64,000 bases of DNA from Algoriphagus sp. (GCF_030694375.1 NZ_JAUXYL010000038.1:62001-126000), one strand, 5' to 3'; positions 1 to 8,008 are shown, counted from the stretch's first letter. Notes: a model not told the origin generated them from the letters alone. Numbers and translations are program-made.

Positions 1-1394
1 TAGATCAGAGAGGCACTGACTACTTCTTTGATGTCCTGCATGATTTTCTTTGCCAAATGCTCCGCCGTCGCTTCAGATTCTGACTCGGAGTAAATTCGGA
101 TGATCGGTTCTGTATTTGACTTTCTCAAATGAACCCATTCTTTTTCAAACTCGATTTTCACGCCGTCAATATCATTGATTGGATGCTTTTTGTATTTGTT
201 TTTGATTTCGAGAAGGATATTATCCACGTTGATTTGAGGAGTCAGTTCAATCTTATTTTTCGAAATATGATAGTTGGGATAAGTCGCTCTCAGCATAGAG
301 CTTGACTTACCAAAGTTTGCCAGATGCGTCAGGAATAAGGCCACTCCGACTAATGCATCTCGACCATTATGGGAAGCAGGGTAGATAATTCCACCATTTC
401 CTTCTCCACCGATGACGGCATTTACAGCCTTCATTTGATTTACCACATTGACTTCACCTACTGCGGCGGCGGTGTAAGTGCCACCTCTTTTTTCGGTTAC
501 ATCACGAAGCGCCCGGGTAGAAGAGAGATTGGATACGGTATTGCCGGGAGTTTTGCTCAGCACATAATCTGCTACTGCCACCAGTGTGTATTCTTCACCA
601 AACATAGAACCGTCTTCATTAACAAAGGCCAGTCGATCCACATCCGGGTCAACTACGATTCCCAGATCAAAGCTCCCTTTTTCTAATTTCTTAGAGATGT
701 CTCGAAGGTTTTCAGGAAGTGGCTCAGGGTTGTGTGGGAAGTGACCGTCTGGGGTGCAGTACATTTCCTCAATTTCAGAGACTCCCAGGGCACGAAGCAA
801 TTTTGGGATAGCTATCCCTCCGGTAGAGTTAACTCCATCTACTACAATTTTGAAATTTCTTGCTTTGATCGCCTTGACGTCTACCAGATCAAGATCCAAC
901 ACATGCTGAATGTGACGGTCGATGTAATCATCTATTTTGGAGTAAGAACCCAGTTTTTTTACCTCCGCAAAGGAAAAATCTTCATTTTCTGCTTTTTCCA
1001 GAATTGATTTTCCTTCTTCATCTGAAATAAATTCACCGACAGCATTTAGAAGTTTTAGGGCGTTCCATTGAATCGGATTGTGACTGGCAGTAAGGATGAT
1101 TCCCCCTCCGGCATTTTCCAAAGGGACGGCATATTCTACGGTAGGTGTCGTGCTCAATCCAAGGTCAATCACATGAATGCCCATACCCTGAAGGGTAGCC
1201 GAGACTAGTCTGGAGATCATGTCACCGGAAATTCTGGCATCTCTGCCAATCACAACTTTGGGGTTATTGGTTTTTTGGATAACCCAAGCTCCATAAGCTG
1301 CGGTAAATTTTACAACGTCCACAGGAGTGAGTCCCTCTCCGGCTTTTCCACCGATGGTTCCCCTGATTCCTGAAATAGATTTGATAAGCGACAC
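1..1394 (-). CDS. glmM: Phosphoglucosamine mutase GlmM (stop codon at window edge)
   Basis: Cytoplasmic phosphohexomutase converting glucosamine-6-phosphate to glucosamine-1-phosphate for UDP-GlcNAc and cell-envelope synthesis. I read it from a GTG start at 1394-1392 (MSLIKSISGIRG). It is open for 464 codons, the usual family length. The two outermost bases complement to TA, so the stop codon probably straddles the window edge and the protein is essentially complete. Motifs in order: catalytic phosphoserine loop TASHNP (Ser104), metal loop DPDVDR (about 249-254), sugar loop GEGNGG (about 329) and phosphate loop SNTEPIIRIY near the C-terminus. A phosphomannomutase role is the main alternative within this superfamily. 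The gene lies downstream of, and in the same direction as, the small membrane protein gene at 1454-1684. Confidence 0.9.
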   Translation of the reverse strand, partial: MSLIKSISGIRGTIGGKAGEGLTPVDVVKFTAAYGAWVIQKTNNPKVVIGRDARISGDMISRLVSATLQGMGIHVIDLGLSTTPTVEYAVPLENAGGGIILTASHNPIQWNALKLLNAVGEFISDEEGKSILEKAENEDFSFAEVKKLGSYSKIDDYIDRHIQHVLDLDLVDVKAIKARNFKIVVDGVNSTGGIAIPKLLRALGVSEIEEMYCTPDGHFPHNPEPLPENLRDISKKLEKGSFDLGIVVDPDVDRLAFVNEDGSMFGEEYTLVAVADYVLSKTPGNTVSNLSSTRALRDVTEKRGGTYTAAAVGEVNVVNQMKAVNAVIGGEGNGGIIYPASHNGRDALVGVALFLTHLANFGKSSSMLRATYPNYHISKNKIELTPQINVDNILLEIKNKYKKHPINDIDGVKIEFEKEWVHLRKSNTEPIIRIYSESESEATAEHLAKKIMQDIKEVVSASLI

Positions 1395-1453
1395 GTAATT
1401 TGATTTAGTAAAAGTGAATATCTAAAAAATCTTGTCTGAGACAGGATCTGATT

Positions 1454-1684
1454 TTATTTGAATTTTGCCAACACCTTGTCAACCTCATTCTCGGGGTTGC
1501 CGCAAGTGGTAGTGGAATCCATGGTTTTTCCGCAATACCCGCAAGTAGCTCCTTCTTTGTTGAGAAAAGGACTTTGGGATGCACAAGTACCCTTGAATTC
1601 ACCGTTTTTAAGGAATATGAGCCTCACTGACATCAGGATGAAGAATAATGCCACGAAACCTACGGTAATGAATACTGTTGTCAT
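1454..1684 (-). CDS. Small single-pass membrane protein with cysteine pairs
   Basis: A 76-residue protein of unknown function. Residues 1-25 form one hydrophobic helix (MTTVFITVGFVALFFILM), so it is probably anchored in the inner membrane. The remainder is hydrophilic and has four cysteines: C34, a CGYC pair near residues 48-51, and one near 61. The CxxC pair suggests metal binding or a disulfide; this is inference. Similar short proteins annotated only as membrane or secreted protein are common in Cytophagales. It is followed after 59 bp by glmM on the same strand and is divergent from mazG. Confidence 0.6.
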   Translation of the reverse strand: MTTVFITVGFVALFFILMSVRLIFLKNGEFKGTCASQSPFLNKEGATCGYCGKTMDSTTTCGNPENEVDKVLAKFK

Positions 1685-1700
1685 AACGGAGAAATTTGCG

Positions 1701-1734
1701 CAAATTTAAAGCTTTACTTCGAAAACGTTCACAA
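1701..1734 (-). promoter_or_regulatory. Candidate Bacteroidota promoter for the 1454-1684 gene
   Basis: On the minus strand a TAAATTTG (1708-1701) matches the Bacteroidota -7 consensus TAnnTTTG. A TTG lies at 1734-1732, a spacing of 23 bp, slightly long. Position just upstream of the start at 1684 fits. Consensus match only. Confidence 0.35.
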
Positions 1735-1756
1735 TTCCCGCTTAGTTTCCCAAGTC

Positions 1757-2557
1757 ATGTCAAAATTGAGTACCCGAGCCGAGCAACTCGCCGCTTTAGA
1801 TCGTTTATTGACCATCATGGATGAGCTACGAGCGCAATGTCCATGGGATAAAAAGCAGACTACAGAGAGCCTGAGGCATTTAACGATCGAGGAAACTTTT
1901 GAGCTTTCGGATGCGATTTTGGAAGGAAATCCGGAAGAAATAAAAAAAGAACTTGGAGATATTTTACTCCACATCGTTTTCTACGCCAAGATAGGCTCCG
2001 AGGAGGGTAATTTTGATATAGCGACTTTGACCCATTCCCTCTGCGAAAAATTAATCCGACGCCATCCACATATTTATGGCAATACCATTGCCACCGATGC
2101 AGATACAGTCAGTCAAAATTGGGAGAAAATCAAGTTGAAAGAAAAGGGGAATGTCTCAGTTTTGGGAGGCGTACCCAAGTCATTGCCTGCTTTGATCAAA
2201 GCCATGAGAATTCAGGAAAAAGCACGTGGTGTTGGTTTTGATTGGGAAGAAAAACAGCAGGTATGGGGAAAAGTGGAGGAAGAAATGCAGGAATTCAAGG
2301 AAGAATTTAATGCTGTCGATGAAAAGGTAATAGATAAAGAAAGGGCTACCGCGGAATTTGGGGATTTGCTCTTTTCCCTTATAAACTATGCGAGATTCAT
2401 CGAGATTGATCCTGAAGAGGCTCTTGAGCGGACTAATTTAAAATTTATCAAGCGTTTTCAATATCTTGAAAATTCAGCCAAACAAAGCGGCAAAAATCTA
2501 AGTGAGATGACCTTGGCTGAAATGGATGTCTATTGGAATGAAGCGAAAATGAAGTAG
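1757..2557 (+). CDS. mazG: Nucleoside triphosphate pyrophosphohydrolase MazG
   Basis: All-alpha NTP pyrophosphatase that hydrolyses (d)NTPs to NMP and PPi, thought to clean the nucleotide pool. The 266-residue length matches two-domain bacterial MazG. The N-terminal domain carries the diagnostic CPWDKKQTTESLRHLTIEE block (about residues 29-47), the helix containing EEIKKELGDILLHIVF with its metal-binding acidic residues, and the LIRRHPHIYG segment near residues 91-100. The C-terminal domain repeats the pattern with RATAEFGDLLFSLINYAR near 200. The ATG at 1757 begins MSKLSTRAEQL. It is divergent from the small membrane protein gene and stands apart from ridA. Confidence 0.95.
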   Translation: MSKLSTRAEQLAALDRLLTIMDELRAQCPWDKKQTTESLRHLTIEETFELSDAILEGNPEEIKKELGDILLHIVFYAKIGSEEGNFDIATLTHSLCEKLIRRHPHIYGNTIATDADTVSQNWEKIKLKEKGNVSVLGGVPKSLPALIKAMRIQEKARGVGFDWEEKQQVWGKVEEEMQEFKEEFNAVDEKVIDKERATAEFGDLLFSLINYARFIEIDPEEALERTNLKFIKRFQYLENSAKQSGKNLSEMTLAEMDVYWNEAKMK

Positions 2558-2639
2558 GCGTTGGTCAGTTTGCAGTCGTAGAAAATAGTGACCAGTATTC
2601 AGTCTCAGTTGGCAGAAGTAATTCAGAATGCTGAAATAA

Positions 2640-2735
2640 CTAATTTTCAATGACCAATGACCAATTACCAATGATCAATTACCAATAACCAATTACCAAT
2701 GATCAATTACCAGTTACCAATAACCAATAACAACT
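2640..2735 (+). repeat. Degenerate iterated repeat of ACCAAT/GATCAA words
   Basis: About 95 bp of intergenic DNA is built from reshuffled short words (TGACCAAT, ATTACCAAT, GATCAATTACC). A 21-base unit occurs twice, at 2662-2682 and 2690-2710. Its reverse complement recurs at 48341-48361 and 48465-48485, so this is a dispersed family. It lies between mazG and ridA and codes for nothing recognisable. Confidence 0.8.
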
Positions 2736-2750
2736 CACCACACACCCAAC

Positions 2751-3131
2751 ATGCCCAACCAAATAATCTTTACCTCAGAAGCACCAGCACCTATCGGTCC
2801 TTATTCACAGGCCGTTTTGGCAGGAAACACCCTTTACATCTCAGGGCAGATTGCATTAGATCCGGACACCGGTGAGCTAATCAACGAAAATATTACGGAG
2901 GAGACGCATGCAGTAATGAAGAACATGGAGGCAGTCCTCCGCACTGCGGGCTTTTCTTTTTCAGATGTGGTGAAGTGCAGCATTTTTATTCGAGACATGG
3001 GACAGTTTGGCACCATCAATGAAGCCTATGGTCAGTATTTTAAATTAAACCCTCCGGCACGGGAAACAGTTGAGGTTAGTAAGCTTCCTAAAAATGTGAA
3101 TGTGGAAATTTCCTGTATTGCTGTCAAATAG
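2751..3131 (+). CDS. ridA: RidA family reactive enamine/imine deaminase
   Basis: RidA (YjgF/YER057c/UK114) proteins are small trimeric enzymes that hydrolyse reactive 2-aminoacrylate and related imines released by PLP enzymes. The 126-residue length is typical. Family signatures: APAPIGPYSQAV near the N-terminus, YISGQIALDPDTGEL (about 28-42), the VVKCSIFIRDM strand (about 77-87), and PPARETVEVSKLPKNV containing the substrate-carboxylate-binding Arg (about residue 104) followed by VEISCIAVK at the C-terminus. The downstream gene starts seven bases after its stop, suggesting co-transcription. Confidence 0.95.
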   Translation: MPNQIIFTSEAPAPIGPYSQAVLAGNTLYISGQIALDPDTGELINENITEETHAVMKNMEAVLRTAGFSFSDVVKCSIFIRDMGQFGTINEAYGQYFKLNPPARETVEVSKLPKNVNVEISCIAVK

Positions 3132-3137
3132 CTTGTT

Positions 3138-3629
3138 TTGACTCTATTACCACACCATAGCGAAACATTAGTCAGTGCCCTTTCCAAGAAGGAAATTTTG
3201 GGGCACCTGATTCGTGTGACCCGCGAGGTAAACTATCTGGATGCCCGCACGATGTCGGACCCCAAAATCAAATTCAATGGAATGATCGGTCAGGAAGGAT
3301 TCAGAATTTCCAAAGTGATTGACAGGGGAGATACTTTTCTGCCGCTAATCACCGGAGAAGTGGAGTCTACCCCAAGGGGAAGTATCATTTTCATCAGATA
3401 TAGGCTCTTTCCGGGTGCAATTTTTTTTCTGGCTTTTTGGAGTCTTATTTTGCTGGCTTTCATGGTATTCTATATTGCAGCGATAGGTAATCTAACCTAT
3501 GGATTCATTTGCCTGGGATTGGCTGTTTTCAATTACGTGCTTGGCATGTTCTTTTTTCACAGGCAAGTAAAAGCCTCACGGGAAGTATTCCATGAGTTAA
3601 TTAATTTTGAGATGAAGGGAAAGGATTAA
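3138..3629 (+). CDS. Hypothetical protein with two transmembrane helices
   Basis: A 163-residue protein I do not recognise. An N-terminal soluble part of about 90 residues precedes two adjacent hydrophobic helices (about 94-119 and 122-142), followed by a short charged tail. This resembles membrane-tethered proteins with a PH-like or sensory cytoplasmic part, but no motif supports a function. I take the TTG at 3138, seven bases after the ridA stop; the first in-frame ATG would be near residue 40 and would remove well-behaved sequence. It probably forms an operon with ridA. Confidence 0.55.
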   Translation: MTLLPHHSETLVSALSKKEILGHLIRVTREVNYLDARTMSDPKIKFNGMIGQEGFRISKVIDRGDTFLPLITGEVESTPRGSIIFIRYRLFPGAIFFLAFWSLILLAFMVFYIAAIGNLTYGFICLGLAVFNYVLGMFFFHRQVKASREVFHELINFEMKGKD

Positions 3630-3665
3630 CCATTGCACTTTTTAGGCTAAAAGACCTTCAGTCCC

Positions 3666-3673
3666 TACCTTTG
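3666..3673 (+). promoter_or_regulatory. Candidate -7 element for fumC
   Basis: TACCTTTG matches the TAnnTTTG consensus of Bacteroidota primary sigma factor promoters and lies 31 bp upstream of the fumC ATG. No good TTG is present at the expected 19-23 bp spacing, so this is a partial match. Confidence 0.4.
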
Positions 3674-3704
3674 CGCTTTGTATTCAAACCCATATACCAA
3701 AAAT

Positions 3705-5105
3705 ATGTCTATCCGAATCGAAAAAGACACCATGGGGCCAGTAGAGGTTCCTGCTGACAAATATTGGGGAGCTCAGACCCAACGTTCCATCAACAACTTT
3801 AAAATCGGAGGCGAGAAAAACCGCATGCCGATTGAGATTATCCGAGCATTTGCACTTTTGAAAAAAGCAGCAGCCTTGACCAATGCCGAATTGGGTGTTT
3901 TGGAACAGGATAAGGCGGACATTATCGCCATGGTTTGTGACGAGATCCTTACCGGGCAGCATGACGAGCAATTCCCTTTGGTGGTGTGGCAGACCGGTTC
4001 AGGTACACAGTCCAATATGAACTCAAACGAAGTAATCGCCTATCGTGCCCATGTGCTTTTGGGAGGTTCTCTGGAAGATGCCAAAAAGAAAATTCACCCA
4101 AACGATGACGTCAACAAGTCTCAATCCTCAAATGACACTTATCCGACGGCGATGCATATCGCAGCCTATCAGATGGTAGTAGAAAATACCATTCCCGGAG
4201 TGCAAAAATTGAGAGATACCCTGGCTGAAAAATCAGAAGCTTTTAAAGGAGTTGTAAAAATCGGGCGTACCCACTTTATGGATGCCACTCCACTTACTTT
4301 GGGACAGGAGTTCAGCGGGTACGTGGCCCAGTTGGATCATGGATTGAGGGCATTGAAAAATACGCTTTCACACCTTTCCGAGCTTGCATTGGGCGGAACG
4401 GCAGTGGGTACCGGCTTGAATACTCCACAGGGTTATTCTGAGTTGGTCGCAAAAAAAATAGCAGCCCTTTCCGGTCATCCATTTGTCACTGCGCCAAACA
4501 AGTTTGAAGCCCTTGCGGCTCATGACGGTATGGTGGAAGCGCATGGGGCATTGAAGCAAGTGGCTGTTTCTCTTATGAAAATTGCCAATGACATTCGGAT
4601 GCTTTCATCAGGTCCAAGATCAGGAATCGGTGAAATATTGATTCCTGAAAACGAACCGGGATCCTCCATCATGCCGGGCAAAGTCAATCCAACGCAGGTA
4701 GAGGCAATCACAATGGTCGCTGCTCAGGTGATGGGAAATGACGTAGCCATTTCCATTGGTGGATCGCTAGGCCACTTCGAACTGAACGTGTTCAAACCAT
4801 TAATTGCAGCGAATTTCTTACAGTCAGCAAGACTGATTGGAGATGCTTGTGTGTCATTTAATGACAACTGTGCGATTGGTATTGAGCCAAATATGGCCAT
4901 GATCCAGCGTCATCTGGAAAATTCCCTGATGTTGGTGACGTCACTGAATCCATATATTGGCTACGAAAACGCCGCTGCAATTGCCAAGAAAGCGCACAAA
5001 GAAGGGACAAGCTTGAGAGAAGCTGCAATAGCTTTAAACTTACTTACCTCAGAGCAATTTGACGAATGGGTCAAGCCAGAAGATATGATCGGTGGATTGA
5101 AATAA
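3705..5105 (+). CDS. fumC: Class II fumarate hydratase
   Basis: Iron-independent fumarase of the TCA cycle, interconverting fumarate and L-malate in the cytoplasm. I use the ATG at 3705 ([16 protein letters not shown]), which gives 466 residues, the family norm; the longer frame from 3678 begins with TTG inside the promoter region. Signatures: YWGAQTQRS at the N-terminus, the [13 protein letters not shown] loop (about 97-109), [11 protein letters not shown] (about 139-149), [10 protein letters not shown] (about 187-196) and the fumarase/aspartase signature [13 protein letters not shown] (about 317-329). The last is the mobile catalytic-serine loop. A rho-independent terminator follows. Confidence 0.96.
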   Translation: MSIRIEKDTMGPVEVPADKYWGAQTQRSINNFKIGGEKNRMPIEIIRAFALLKKAAALTNAELGVLEQDKADIIAMVCDEILTGQHDEQFPLVVWQTGSGTQSNMNSNEVIAYRAHVLLGGSLEDAKKKIHPNDDVNKSQSSNDTYPTAMHIAAYQMVVENTIPGVQKLRDTLAEKSEAFKGVVKIGRTHFMDATPLTLGQEFSGYVAQLDHGLRALKNTLSHLSELALGGTAVGTGLNTPQGYSELVAKKIAALSGHPFVTAPNKFEALAAHDGMVEAHGALKQVAVSLMKIANDIRMLSSGPRSGIGEILIPENEPGSSIMPGKVNPTQVEAITMVAAQVMGNDVAISIGGSLGHFELNVFKPLIAANFLQSARLIGDACVSFNDNCAIGIEPNMAMIQRHLENSLMLVTSLNPYIGYENAAAIAKKAHKEGTSLREAAIALNLLTSEQFDEWVKPEDMIGGLK

Positions 5106-5130
5106 GTTTTTGAAGAATCTGTAAATCAAG

Positions 5131-5157
5131 AAAGCTGCTCGAAAGGGCGGCTTTTTT
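5131..5157 (+). terminator. Rho-independent terminator after fumC
   Basis: AAAGCTGC and GGCGGCTTT pair around a short loop and run into a T-tract. Located 26 bp after the fumC stop. Confidence 0.8.
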
Positions 5158-5304
5158 GGTTTTACGAGGGTCTTATCTTTTTCTAATCAATATTTTTTGA
5201 TGTTATTTCTAAGTAAGAAATTGACCCCTTAAAGATTTATGCCTTCTTGATCTAGAGTCTAGATAAAGAATTTCATAATTGTAAACCCCGATACCGAAAC
5301 TGAA

Positions 5305-6135
5305 ATGAAAAAACTTGCATTCCTTGCGCTTTGTCTGATTTTTTTCTCAGGATTTAATCCTAAATCATTGACCTGGGTGGCAATCGGAGATTCCATCACT
5401 TACTTAAATGACCATCCTGATGAAACCGGAAATAGGATCAGCAAGGGATATCTAAGCTTGGTGCAGGATAAATTTCCGGACCTCGAAGTAATCAATAAAG
5501 GTTACAATGGATGGACAGCAGTAAAAATTGCTACGGAGTTCGAAAAGTTAGAGATTCCTAAAGCTGATGTTTACAGCATATTTCTTGGAACCAACGATTG
5601 GTGGGGAGGAAGGCCTGTGGGTACGCTGCAAGATTATCTGGGAAATACCGGAGTTGGAACGGTACATGGAGCTTTTCGGGTAATTGTCGATAATCTTAAG
5701 AGTTTGAATGGTCAGGCAAAAATAATCTTGATCACACCAATGCAGCGGGTTGATTTTGTCTACATCAATGATTACAAAAACAATGCTTACGGCTCATATC
5801 GCGAGAAAAACGGACAGCAGTTGGAGCAGTTTGCTAATGCAATAGTGTCAATTGCCAATTATGAAAAGTTTAACGTGGTGGACTTGTACCATAAAAAAGG
5901 AATGGGCCATGCGGATTTGGTAAAGTTTAAACGACTAAAAGACCCCCAGACTGGAGAATACTTAAAATACAAGTACCCGGATTTTATTGATATCAACTTT
6001 GATCCTAAAAAGGATGAATATCCTTATCCGGCAAAGTCAATCAAGGTTACCTATGATGGACTACATCCATCGGATAAAGGGTACCGGATGATCGCTAAGG
6101 AGTTGTATCCGATTTTTAGGGAAATGCTTAGGTAA
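5305..6135 (+). CDS. Secreted SGNH/GDSL-type esterase or lipase
   Basis: A 276-residue exported hydrolase. The N-terminus (MKKLAFLALCLIFFSGF) is a signal peptide. All SGNH blocks are visible: block I VAIGDSITYL with the nucleophile Ser, block II VINKGYNGWTA, block III IFLGTNDWW (GxND, oxyanion Asn) and block V DGLHPSDKG with the Asp/His pair near residue 255. This supports ester hydrolysis, for example deacetylation of polysaccharides, but the substrate cannot be read. It is monocistronic, between the fumC terminator and a terminator at 6129-6160. Confidence 0.85.
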   Translation: MKKLAFLALCLIFFSGFNPKSLTWVAIGDSITYLNDHPDETGNRISKGYLSLVQDKFPDLEVINKGYNGWTAVKIATEFEKLEIPKADVYSIFLGTNDWWGGRPVGTLQDYLGNTGVGTVHGAFRVIVDNLKSLNGQAKIILITPMQRVDFVYINDYKNNAYGSYREKNGQQLEQFANAIVSIANYEKFNVVDLYHKKGMGHADLVKFKRLKDPQTGEYLKYKYPDFIDINFDPKKDEYPYPAKSIKVTYDGLHPSDKGYRMIAKELYPIFREMLR

Positions 6136-6160
6136 AAAAAAAGGCCTCAGATGGCCCTTT
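6129..6160 (+). terminator. Terminator-like hairpin after the SGNH hydrolase
   Basis: An A-run, then GGCC-TCAGAT-GGCC and CTTT form a short stem. It separates the plus-strand esterase gene from the minus-strand tRNA locus and could act in either direction. Confidence 0.6.
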
Positions 6161-6170
6161 AACATTATTG

Positions 6171-6267
6171 TAGCCCCGACGGGAATCGAACCCATATCTA
6201 AAGTTTAGGAAACTTCTATTCTATCCCCGTCCGACTGGCGTCAGCCGGGCGGGCATTGAACTACGGC
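6171..6267 (-). pseudogene. tRNA-Arg(CCU) relic with a palindrome inserted in its D-loop
   Basis: On the minus strand the 3' two-thirds of a tRNA-Arg is preserved. The anticodon loop is TTCCTAA (anticodon CCT) on a pairable stem, the T-arm is intact, and the 3' acceptor strand is CGGGGCT plus discriminator A. The 5' acceptor strand (GATGCCG) no longer pairs properly, with two mismatches and two wobbles. The D-loop is split by 28 extra bases at 6227-6254. It resembles the intact tRNA at 6526-6597 but differs at many stem positions. The stop codon of the GIY-YIG gene (6263-6261) lies within its TAGTTCAA segment. It cannot fold as a normal tRNA, so I call it a pseudo-tRNA. Confidence 0.85.
6227..6254. 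repeat. GC-rich palindrome (REP-like) inserted in the tRNA relic
   Basis: 28 bases whose ends (CCGTCCGACTG and CAGCCGGGCGG) pair into a hairpin with a GCGT loop and two G-U pairs. They are absent from the intact tRNA copy at the homologous point. Related palindromes with CCTGCC/GGCAGG arms occur at 27077-27096, 28947-28966 and 43951-43970. Confidence 0.75.
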
Positions 6268-6518
6268 ATCAATTTTTGTTTTAAAAACTTTCTTCCATGG
6301 GATGATTTAAAGTATTTCTCTCGTTTGATGGCTTCATTCAAACTCTCAAATTCTTCAAAATAAACAACCTCAAAAGGGATATAAGGACGAATTGATACTG
6401 TCATCCCAGAATTGTGCTGCTCCAACCTCTTAACCAGGTCGGTGCAGTGACCTTTGTAATAGTATTCAAAGTTTTTGCTTTTGAGCACGTATGCATAATA
6501 CATAGTTGATATGGTCAA
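6261..6518 (-). CDS. GIY-YIG single-domain nuclease family protein
   Basis: An 85-residue protein made only of the GIY-YIG nuclease fold (UvrC N-domain/UPF0213 type). It shows YYAYVLKSKNFEYYYKGHC, with YYKG in place of the usual YYVG, then the helix DLVKRLEQHN with the conserved Arg, FEVVYFEEF, the metal-binding Glu region LNEAIKREKYFKS and a basic tail. The start may be the ATG at 6518 or the one at 6503 (MYYAYVLKS). It begins 7 bp downstream of the intact tRNA-Arg and its last codons run directly into a tRNA-Arg relic, so it sits between two tRNA copies like a mobile cassette. Such free-standing genes are frequent in Bacteroidota; their biological role is not settled. Confidence 0.85.
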   Translation of the reverse strand: MTISTMYYAYVLKSKNFEYYYKGHCTDLVKRLEQHNSGMTVSIRPYIPFEVVYFEEFESLNEAIKREKYFKSSHGRKFLKQKLMP

Positions 6519-6525
6519 AAGTTAG

Positions 6526-6597
6526 TAGCCCCGCCAAGAATCGAACTTGGATCTAGCGTTTAGGAAACGCTTGTTCTATCCGTTGAACTACGGGGCC
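6526..6597 (-). tRNA. tRNA-Arg (anticodon CCU)
   Basis: 72 nt on the minus strand. Acceptor strands GGCCCCG and CGGGGCT pair with one G-U, the D-arm follows as TAGTTCAACGGATAGAA, the anticodon arm is AGCGT-TTCCTAA-ACGCT (anticodon CCT, reads AGG), and the T-arm is CCAAG-TTCGATT-CTTGG. Discriminator is A. No CCA is encoded. Confidence 0.95.
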
Positions 6598-6613
6598 AAA
6601 TATTAAAATCCTA

Positions 6614-6646
6614 ATGTGACGTTTAAGGAACGCTTGTTCTAATCAT
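6614..6646 (-). pseudogene. Third tRNA-Arg fragment (anticodon arm only)
   Basis: On the minus strand TAGAACAAGCGTT at 6642-6630 is identical to the D-arm/anticodon-arm junction of the intact tRNA at 6526-6597, and the similarity continues as CCTTAAACG. No acceptor or T-arm follows. A palindrome-like CCCGCCTTCAGACAGG adjoins it at 6652-6667. Too short to be certain; probably a decayed third copy. Confidence 0.55.
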
Positions 6647-6745
6647 GGAAACCCGCCTTCAGACAGGTAGATATAAGCCCAAGAATTAAACAGACTCGCA
6701 AGATAAAGTAATTCTAAACTTTCTGGCAAATATTCTGAACTCAAC

Positions 6746-6777
6746 TTGTGGCTTTCCAATCATTTAAGCTATCTTTG
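6746..6777 (+). promoter_or_regulatory. Promoter of the rpsP operon
   Basis: TTG at 6746-6748 and TATCTTTG at 6770-6777, separated by 21 bp, match the Bacteroidota -33/-7 consensus well. The same spacing is seen upstream of the DUF5916 gene at 34685-34716. It lies 54 bp upstream of the rpsP ATG. Confidence 0.75.
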
Positions 6778-6830
6778 CACTCCAAATTTAGGATGGACGG
6801 GTTCCATCCAATCACTTAATCTAAACAATT

Positions 6831-7460
6831 ATGTCTGTAAAAATCAGATTAGCACGTCGAGGCAGAAAGAAACAAGCCATCTATGACGTCGTTGTAGCTG
6901 ATGCTAGAGCTCCACGAGATGGACGCTTCATCGAAAAAATCGGAACTTACAACCCGAACACAAATCCCGCTTCCATCAACATCAACAATGAGCGCGCTCT
7001 TACCTGGTTGTTGAACGGAGCTCAGCCAACTGATACTGTGAAGGCCATGCTTTCTTACAGAGGTATCATGCTGAAGAAACACCTTCAGATTGGTGTATTG
7101 AAAGGCGCTATCACTCAAGAACAAGCAGACGATAAATTCAATGCTTGGTTGGGCGAGAAGGACTCTAAAATTGCTGACAAATCCGACAAATTGGCTACTG
7201 CAAAAGCAGATGCTCGTTCTAAGGCACTTGCCGCTGAAACTGCCAAAAATCAAGCTCGAATTGATGCCAAGCAGGCAAAAGAAGATGAGCAAAAGGCGTT
7301 GCTTGCTGCTGCTGAAGCTGCAAACAATCCTGCTCCTGTAGCTGCTGTTGAGGAAACTGTAGTAGCTTCTGAAGAAGTAGCTCCTGAAGTGACCTCTGAA
7401 GAAGTGGCTCCTGAGGCTGCACCAGAAGCATCTGCTGAAGGCGAAGAAGCGAAAGCATAA
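6831..7460 (+). CDS. rpsP: 30S ribosomal protein bS16 with long C-terminal extension
   Basis: Ribosomal protein bS16, a 30S assembly protein. Residues 1 to about 85 are the conserved domain ([55 protein letters not shown]). The protein then continues to 209 residues, against about 80-90 in most bacteria. The extension has a charged Ala/Lys-rich helix (about 115-160) and an acidic Pro/Ala/Glu tail with repeats of the type EEVAPE. Extended bS16 is known in Bacteroidota. It heads the conserved rpsP-rimM-trmD-rplS operon and has a good promoter at 6746-6777. Confidence 0.96.
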   Translation: MSVKIRLARRGRKKQAIYDVVVADARAPRDGRFIEKIGTYNPNTNPASININNERALTWLLNGAQPTDTVKAMLSYRGIMLKKHLQIGVLKGAITQEQADDKFNAWLGEKDSKIADKSDKLATAKADARSKALAAETAKNQARIDAKQAKEDEQKALLAAAEAANNPAPVAAVEETVVASEEVAPEVTSEEVAPEAAPEASAEGEEAKA

Positions 7461-7474
7461 TATAAATCTCCCCC

Positions 7475-8005
7475 ATGAACAAGGAGCAGTGCTTTCAATT
7501 GGGCTATGTAGCCAAAGTTCATGGACTTCGTGGTGAAGTAAACGTGATGCTGGATGTAGATTATCCTGAGGATTATGAAGATCTCAAGCATCTATTTCTC
7601 GAACAGAAAGGCAGATTAATCCCTTTTTTCCTGGAGCATTTTGTGCTTCAACCCGGAAATAAGGCGCTGGCAAAGTTTGAGGATTTGAATACCATCGACC
7701 AAGTAGAGGGGCTGGTTGGATCGGAAGTTTATCTTCCGCTTACCGAACTTCAGGAATTGGATGAGGATCAATATTACTTTCACGAATTGATTGGTTTTGA
7801 GGTCTTTGACGAGACCAGAGGACTGATCGGGCCTGTGCAGATCGTATATGATCTGGAAACACAGGATCTCCTCGGGGTGACCCATCAGGGAAAGGAAGTT
7901 TTGATCCCAATTCAAGACGGAATCATTCTCAAAGTGGACAAGGCAGCAAAAAAAGTTTTCTGCCAGTTGCCCGATGGCTTACTTGAAATTTATCTGGAAG
8001 ACTAA
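7475..8005 (+). CDS. rimM: Ribosome maturation factor RimM
   Basis: RimM binds bS19/16S rRNA and assists maturation of the 30S head. 176 residues, the usual size. The N-terminal barrel begins FQLGYVAKVHGLRGEV (about 6-21) and includes LAKFEDLNTIDQVEGLVGSE. The C-terminal PRC-barrel domain carries YYFHELIGFEVFD (about 100-112) and the final VLIPIQDGIILKVD block. It starts 14 bp after rpsP and ends 3 bp before trmD, which places it firmly in the ribosomal operon. Confidence 0.95.
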   Translation: MNKEQCFQLGYVAKVHGLRGEVNVMLDVDYPEDYEDLKHLFLEQKGRLIPFFLEHFVLQPGNKALAKFEDLNTIDQVEGLVGSEVYLPLTELQELDEDQYYFHELIGFEVFDETRGLIGPVQIVYDLETQDLLGVTHQGKEVLIPIQDGIILKVDKAAKKVFCQLPDGLLEIYLED

Positions 8006-8008
8006 TCC

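Noticed and set aside
2640..2735. Word repeat considered as CRISPR or an origin iteron array
   Set aside because: Words are irregular in length and order, without constant spacing; no replication initiator gene is nearby.
3678..3704. Longer fumarase start at a TTG at 3678
   Set aside because: It begins five bases after the -7 promoter element and adds residues not typical for FumC; the ATG at 3705 gives the standard N-terminus.
6849..7591. Several minus-strand frames over rpsP, including Leu/Gln-rich ones
   Set aside because: They arise from the low-complexity Ala/Glu/Lys codons of the bS16 extension read backwards.
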